From Nocardioides sp. B-3 (lineage in GTDB: Bacteria; Actinomycetota; Actinomycetes; Propionibacteriales; Nocardioidaceae), in assembly GCF_024703895.1 (NCBI RefSeq), contig NZ_CP087968.1, positions 1,736,001-1,800,000 on the forward strand: DNA of 64,000 bases, written 5' to 3'. The notes beneath the pieces were generated by a model. It saw only the letters and a program-made list of their open reading frames with translations. It was not told the origin of the DNA and did not search any database. Below, piece by piece: positions 60,406 to 64,000 of the stretch (positions are counted from its first letter, which is position 1; each line of letters starts with the position of its first letter). The translations under genes were made by a program, and so were the position numbers.

Positions 60406-61171
60406 TCAGCGCCAGAGCAGGAAGGCACCCACGAGTCCGGCGATGACGATCCCGGTGCGCAGCAGTCCGGGCGGCATCCGGCGCCCGAGGTGGGACCCGA
60501 CGTAGCCGCCCACGACCGAGCCCGATGCCAGCAGCACCACCGCGCGCCAGTCGACGTCGGCGGCGAACACGAAGATCACGCTCGCGATCAGGTTCGCGGC
60601 CGGGATGGCCGGGGTCTTGAGGGCGTTGGCGACCCGGAAGGGCAGGTCCGTGCCCAGCCCGAGCACGGCCAGCATCATCACGCCGGAGCCGGCGCCGAAG
60701 TAGCCGCCGTACACCCCCGTGACCGTTGCGAAGACCCCCCGTCACGGGCGACACGTGCAGGCGATCGGCGGCATCGCTGCCGCGGCGGGCACGCAGCCGG
60801 GCCGAGAGCCGAGGCTGGATGCCGACGAGCAGGCACGTGCCGAGGATCAGCCACGGCACGACACCCTCGAAGACGGCCGGTGGCAGCGCCGGGAGGAGGA
60901 GTACGGCGCCGGCAACCGACCCGACGCCGCAGGTGCCCGGGACGATCGCCGCGACGCGCGGGTGCTCACGCAGCTCGCTGCGGTAGCCCCACGATCCGCT
61001 CAACGCCCCGGGTGTCATGCCGATCGTGTTGGAGGCGTTGGCGACGACTGGGGGCAGGCCGACAGCGACGAGCACCGGAAAGCTCAGGAGTGACGCGACG
61101 CCGACCGTCGACGTCAGGATCCCGGCAGCTAGGCCGGTCACGAGCACGACCACCTGATCGAGCGGACTCAC
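60406..61171 (-). CDS. TauE/SafE-family permease (one indel)
   Basis: GTG 61171 overlaps the MBL gene end. Eight or so helices: LDQVVVLVTGLAAGILTSTVGVASLLSFPVLVAVGLPP, NASNTIGMTPGALSGSWGYRSEL, an indel near 60738, then GVYGGYFGAGSGVMMLAVLGLG, the second internal repeat, ending GIVIAGLVGAFLLWR. About 254 residues. Family exports or imports sulfite, sulfoacetate or other organosulfonates; substrate here unknown. Confidence 0.85.
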
Positions 61172-62109
61172 GTGCTGCGCAGGCCGGACCAGGGGGTCCT
61201 CGCGCCGCCACAGTGTCGGCAGGTGCAGGGCAATCCCCTGCTCCGCCGCCAGCGAGCCGAAGATCCGCATCGTCACGTCGAGGTCGTCGCCGGCGTAGGG
61301 CAGCGCCCGCAGCGGCTGGTCGAGGCCGCGGAAGAAGTCGTCCCAGTGGGTCAGCACGACCCGCTTCGCGCCGACGGCGGTGACGGTCTGCGCCCAGTAG
61401 GCCCGGATGTAGTCCTCGTCCATCACCCCGAGCTGGCCGACTCCGAGGTAGGCCACGTCGGCCTGTCGACCGGCGAGCGCACCCTCGACGAAGCCGGCGC
61501 TGCCCCCGGAGCAGCGCGCTCCGACCGCTCGTGTGCGACACCGGGATCGACCGGGCCTCTCCACACTTGTACGCCGCAGCCTTGACCGGCGGCACGACCG
61601 GCTCGTCGATCGTGCCGGGGAAACGGTCGGGCGGGCAGTGCTCCGACTCGAGGTGCGTGATCGTGAAGGCGCCGAAGGTCAGCGGGGTCCCGGGCGTCAC
61701 CACCGAGATCTGCTCAGGACCGAGACCGCCACCTCGTCCCACGTTGGCGCTCGACTCACCGCCGACCAGCACCGCGCCGGTGCGGCCAGCCACGACGGCC
61801 GAGTCCATGACGTGGTCGAAGTGCGTGTGCACCGGCATGACGGCTGCCAGCCCCCGACCGGACGGACCGAAACCCAACCGGCCGAGCGCGCTGTCGATGC
61901 GACCGAGGTCCGGCGCGATCGGACGCAGCAGCAGCCCGGGCAGGGACGGCCGGGAGAAGAAGCCGTCCGTCATGACCGCCGTCTCGCCGTCATCGAGCAG
62001 GAGGGAGGCGACGCCGAGGAAGGTCACCCCGAAGTCGGCCTCGGCCTCGGGGGTGTCGGAACCGATCGGCGTACGACGTCAACGAGGGCCGACCGGGCTT
62101 GAGGCGCAT
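61168..62109 (-). CDS. MBL-fold metallohydrolase (three indels)
   Basis: ATG 62109 starts RLKPGRPSLTSYADR; an indel near 62060 leads to SDTPEAEADFGVTFLGVASLLLDDGETAVMTDGFF. The metal-binding motif is PVHTHFDHVMDS, with ITHLESEHCPPDRFPGTIDEP next. Indels near 61540 and 61195. The end holds LGVMDEDYIRAYWAQTVTAVGAKRVVLTHWDDFFRGLDQPL. About 314 residues. Coupled to the TauE/SafE gene, so perhaps a hydrolase of the transported compound; substrate unknown. Confidence 0.8.
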
Positions 62110-62177
62110 GGCGGTGATCGTACGCAGCCCCGACCGCGCTGTGGTCGGGGTCACGATGCGGGCGAACCCAGCATCTG

Positions 62178-62196
62178 CTTAGGTATGCCTTACCTA
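62178..62196. promoter_or_regulatory. Iron box (IdeR/DtxR operator)
   Basis: TTAGGTATGCCTTACCTAA matches the 19-bp IdeR/DtxR consensus TTAGGTWAGSCTWACCTAA at nearly all positions and is almost palindromic. It lies about 22 bp before the ATG of an iron-transport lipoprotein, so iron-dependent repression is expected. Confidence 0.85.
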
Positions 62197-62217
62197 ATTC
62201 TCAGGAGGTTCCATCCC

Positions 62218-62785
62218 ATGTTCCGTCCCCGGATCGCCATTGCCGCCCTGCTGCCCGCGCTCGCCCTGTCCGCCTGCTCGTCCTCCAGTGCCGAGGAGGC
62301 CGAGAGCGCCGTCCCCCGCCGGGGTCAGCACGATGTACGAGACGGTCGAGGCCGAGATCGCCGAGCGCGGTGGCGAGCAGACCAGCGGCGAGTGGCGCGT
62401 GGGCTACATCGTTGAGGCGGCCGAGCCGTGGTTCGAGGAGCACGGCGGCCACAGCAGCTTCCGTGAGCCCCGGGCCGGCGAGACCCACCACATCGAGATC
62501 ATCCCGTTCGAGGAGTCGACCGGCCGGATCGTCCCCGACGTGCCCGTGACCGTCGAGGTCGTCGCCGCCGACGGCACCGTCGTCGCCGAGGAGGAGCTGA
62601 ACTTCTACTACGCGACGTTCTTCCACTACGCGACCAACTTCTCCATCCCCGAGGACGGCACCTACACGCTGCGCGCCACGCTCGGGTCGCCGTCGTTCCT
62701 GCGCCACGGCGACGAGGCCGACGGCCCGGCGCTCGCCGAGGAGACCACGGTCGAGTTCGCCGACGTCGAGCTGAGCGCGAGCTGA
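62218..62785 (+). CDS. Tp34/P19-type iron-transport lipoprotein (one indel)
   Basis: ATG 62218 follows AGGAGG. Lipobox LALSAC (about residue 19) after the signal FRPRIAIAALLPALA gives an exported, lipid-anchored protein. An indel near 62318 joins the leader to TMYETVEAEIAERGGEQTSGEWRVGYIVEAAEPW. Likely metal-ligand stretches: GHSSFREPRAGETHHIEIIPFEE and NFYYATFFHYATNFSIPEDGTYTLRATL. About 189 residues. Part of an iron-repressed unit with the next gene. Confidence 0.8.
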
Positions 62786-62787
62786 AC

Positions 62788-63334
62788 GTGTCCGACGCCG
62801 TCCTCCCCCGACCGCAGGTCGCGACGCTGCCGTGGACAGTGCTCCTCGTCGGCTCCGTGGTCTCGGTCGGGGGCGCCGGCGCCCTGCTCGTCTCCGAGCG
62901 CATCCACCTCGGGCACACGATGCACGAGGTCGCCCTCTTCGGCCACCTCGCCTGCACCGGTGCTCGGATTCGGGGCGGTGCTGTCGGTCGACTGGGTCGG
63001 CCTGTTGTGGGTCGTACGGCGCCGTACGCTCTCCGACGTCCTCGACACCGCCGGACACCTCACTGCCCCGATCTGGCTCGGCCTCGCCGGGCTGGTCCTG
63101 ACCGGCATCCTGCTCGAGCCGGCCCTCGACAACCCGCTCACGCAGGTCAAGCTCGGCCCGGTGCTGCTGATCGTCTGGAACGGCCTGTTCGCGGGGCTGC
63201 TGCACCATCGGCTCTGCGTCGGGGCCAGCTTCGACACGGCACCGCGCCGGGTGCTGCTGGCGGCCGCGGCCGCCACGACCGTGTCCCGGGTCGGCTGGTG
63301 GGGCTCGATGGTGATCGGTTTCATCAACCACTGA
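62788..63334 (+). CDS. Membrane protein downstream of the iron lipoprotein (one indel)
   Basis: GTG 62788, 2 bp after the lipoprotein stop, so cotranscribed. Helices: TLPWTVLLVGSVVSVGGAGALLVSE, an indel near 62963, then VLGFGAVLSVDWVGLLWVVRR, APIWLGLAGLVLTGILLEPALD, LGPVLLIVWNGLFAGLLHHRL and VLLAAAAATTVSRVGWWGSMVIGFI. About 182 residues with several conserved-looking His. Family not recognised; perhaps a partner in iron uptake. Confidence 0.7.
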
Positions 63335-63381
63335 CGGCTCCGAAATTCCGCGCGTCGTGGACGGCGGGGTAACTTCCGGAC

Positions 63382-64000
63382 GTGTCCGACAAGCGCCCCC
63401 GCCGTACCTTCGCCGTCATCAGCCACCCTGACGCCGGAAAGTCCACGCTCACCGAAGCGTTGGCGCTGCACGCGCGGGTGATCACCGAGGCCGGCGCCGT
63501 GCACGGCAAGGGCGGACGCCGCGCGACCGTCTCCGACTGGATGGACATGGAGAAGGCGCGCGGGATCTCGATCACGTCGGCCGCGCTGCAGTTCGTCTAT
63601 CGCGACCACGTCATCAACCTCGTCGACACCCCCGGCCACTCCGACTTCTCCGAGGACACCTACCGCGTGCTCTCGGCCGTCGACTCCGCGGTGATGCTGG
63701 TCGACGCGGGCAAGGGGCTTGAGCCGCAGACCCTCAAGCTGTTCAAGGTGTGCGCCCTGCGCGGCATCCCGGTCATCACCGTCATCAACAAGTGGGACCG
63801 CCCGGGCCTCGCGGCGCTGGAGCTGATGGACCTGATCGAGCAGCAGATCAAGCTGCGACCCACCCCGCTCACTCGGCCCGTCGGCGAGGCCGGTGACTTC
63901 CGTGGGGTGCTCGATCGCCGTACCGGCGAGTTCGTGAAGTACACCCGCACGGCCGGTGGCGCGACTCGCGCGCCCGAGCTGCGGATGTCGGCCGACGACG
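63382..64000 (+). CDS. prfC: Peptide chain release factor 3, 3' end off the window
   Basis: GTPase that recycles RF1/RF2 from ribosomes. GTG 63382 starts SDKRPRRTFAVISHPDAGKSTLTEALALHA (P-loop HPDAGKST); WMDMEKARGISITSAALQF is the switch 1 region, DTPGHSDFSEDTYRVLSAVDSAVMLVDA the G3 block, and NKWDRPG the G4 block. RF3 rather than EF-G by the GGRRATVSDWM and LELMDLIEQQIKL segments. Frame intact to the window edge, about 206 residues visible. Confidence 0.93.
   Translation, partial: MSDKRPRRTFAVISHPDAGKSTLTEALALHARVITEAGAVHGKGGRRATVSDWMDMEKARGISITSAALQFVYRDHVINLVDTPGHSDFSEDTYRVLSAVDSAVMLVDAGKGLEPQTLKLFKVCALRGIPVITVINKWDRPGLAALELMDLIEQQIKLRPTPLTRPVGEAGDFRGVLDRRTGEFVKYTRTAGGATRAPELRMSADD

Noticed and set aside
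1..64000. CRISPR array, tRNA or rRNA genes, prophage
   Set aside because: No regularly spaced direct repeats, no cloverleaf-like sequences recognised, and no phage structural genes; the tandem repeats at 15530 and 29695 are inside coding regions.

Overview
The window is GC-rich actinobacterial chromosome, most likely from Nocardioidaceae (Nocardioides-like). That placement is inferred from gene order and protein style; no database was searched. The left edge lies inside dnaA, so the origin (normally between dnaA and dnaN) is probably just off the left end. About two thirds of the genes carry one or more single-base insertions or deletions, often in G or C runs, including dnaA, ssb, rpsR, parA, parB and dnaB, which cannot all be dead. 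I read these as sequence errors and annotate the restored genes; indel positions are approximate.

1-21 kb: the conserved origin-proximal block rpmH, rnpA, yidD, yidC, jag, rsmG, parA, parB with three parS sites, then (interrupted by an IS1182-type element right after parB) plsC, an alanine-type aminotransferase, a GNAT acetyltransferase, and the leftward run DUF6049 protein, murJ, a MurJ-partner pseudokinase, sigM, anti-sigma factor, trxB, trxA, ending at rightward cca. This matches the Rv3907-Rv3924 region of Mycobacterium tuberculosis, without mutT4 and cwlM.

22-43 kb: a small WXG100/YbaB-like operon, padR-ino1, ponA, a membrane protein, an alanine racemase-like/FemX pair, endonuclease IV, a Ser/Thr kinase, rpsF-ssb-rpsR-rplI, a secreted protein, a MATE exporter, and dnaB. 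dnaB carries two inteins: a mini-intein with class 3 features in the P-loop and a larger one at the site used in M. tuberculosis DnaB. A cluster of DnaA boxes and a translationally coupled 54-residue membrane peptide precede it.

44-59 kb: an accessory catabolic island. It holds a GMC alcohol dehydrogenase, an aldehyde dehydrogenase, PHA synthase (phaC) and PHA depolymerase (phaZ), an acyl-CoA transferase, an acyl-CoA synthetase, an MFS permease, a PucR regulator and an IorAB-type molybdenum hydroxylase. The two divergent promoter regions share a 15-bp palindrome (TGTGGTC[A/C]GGCCACA), suggesting one regulon that oxidises an alcohol to an acyl-CoA and stores carbon as polyhydroxyalkanoate.

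59-64 kb: the truncated ends of a MerR regulator and an alpha/beta hydrolase joined head to head, a DksA-type zinc finger protein, a TauE/SafE permease with an MBL hydrolase, an iron-box-controlled Tp34-type lipoprotein with a membrane partner, and the start of prfC. Two 72-bp palindromic repeats (11.9 and 36.1 kb) and a different long inverted repeat (33.0 kb) lie just downstream of genes. No tRNA, rRNA or CRISPR was seen.
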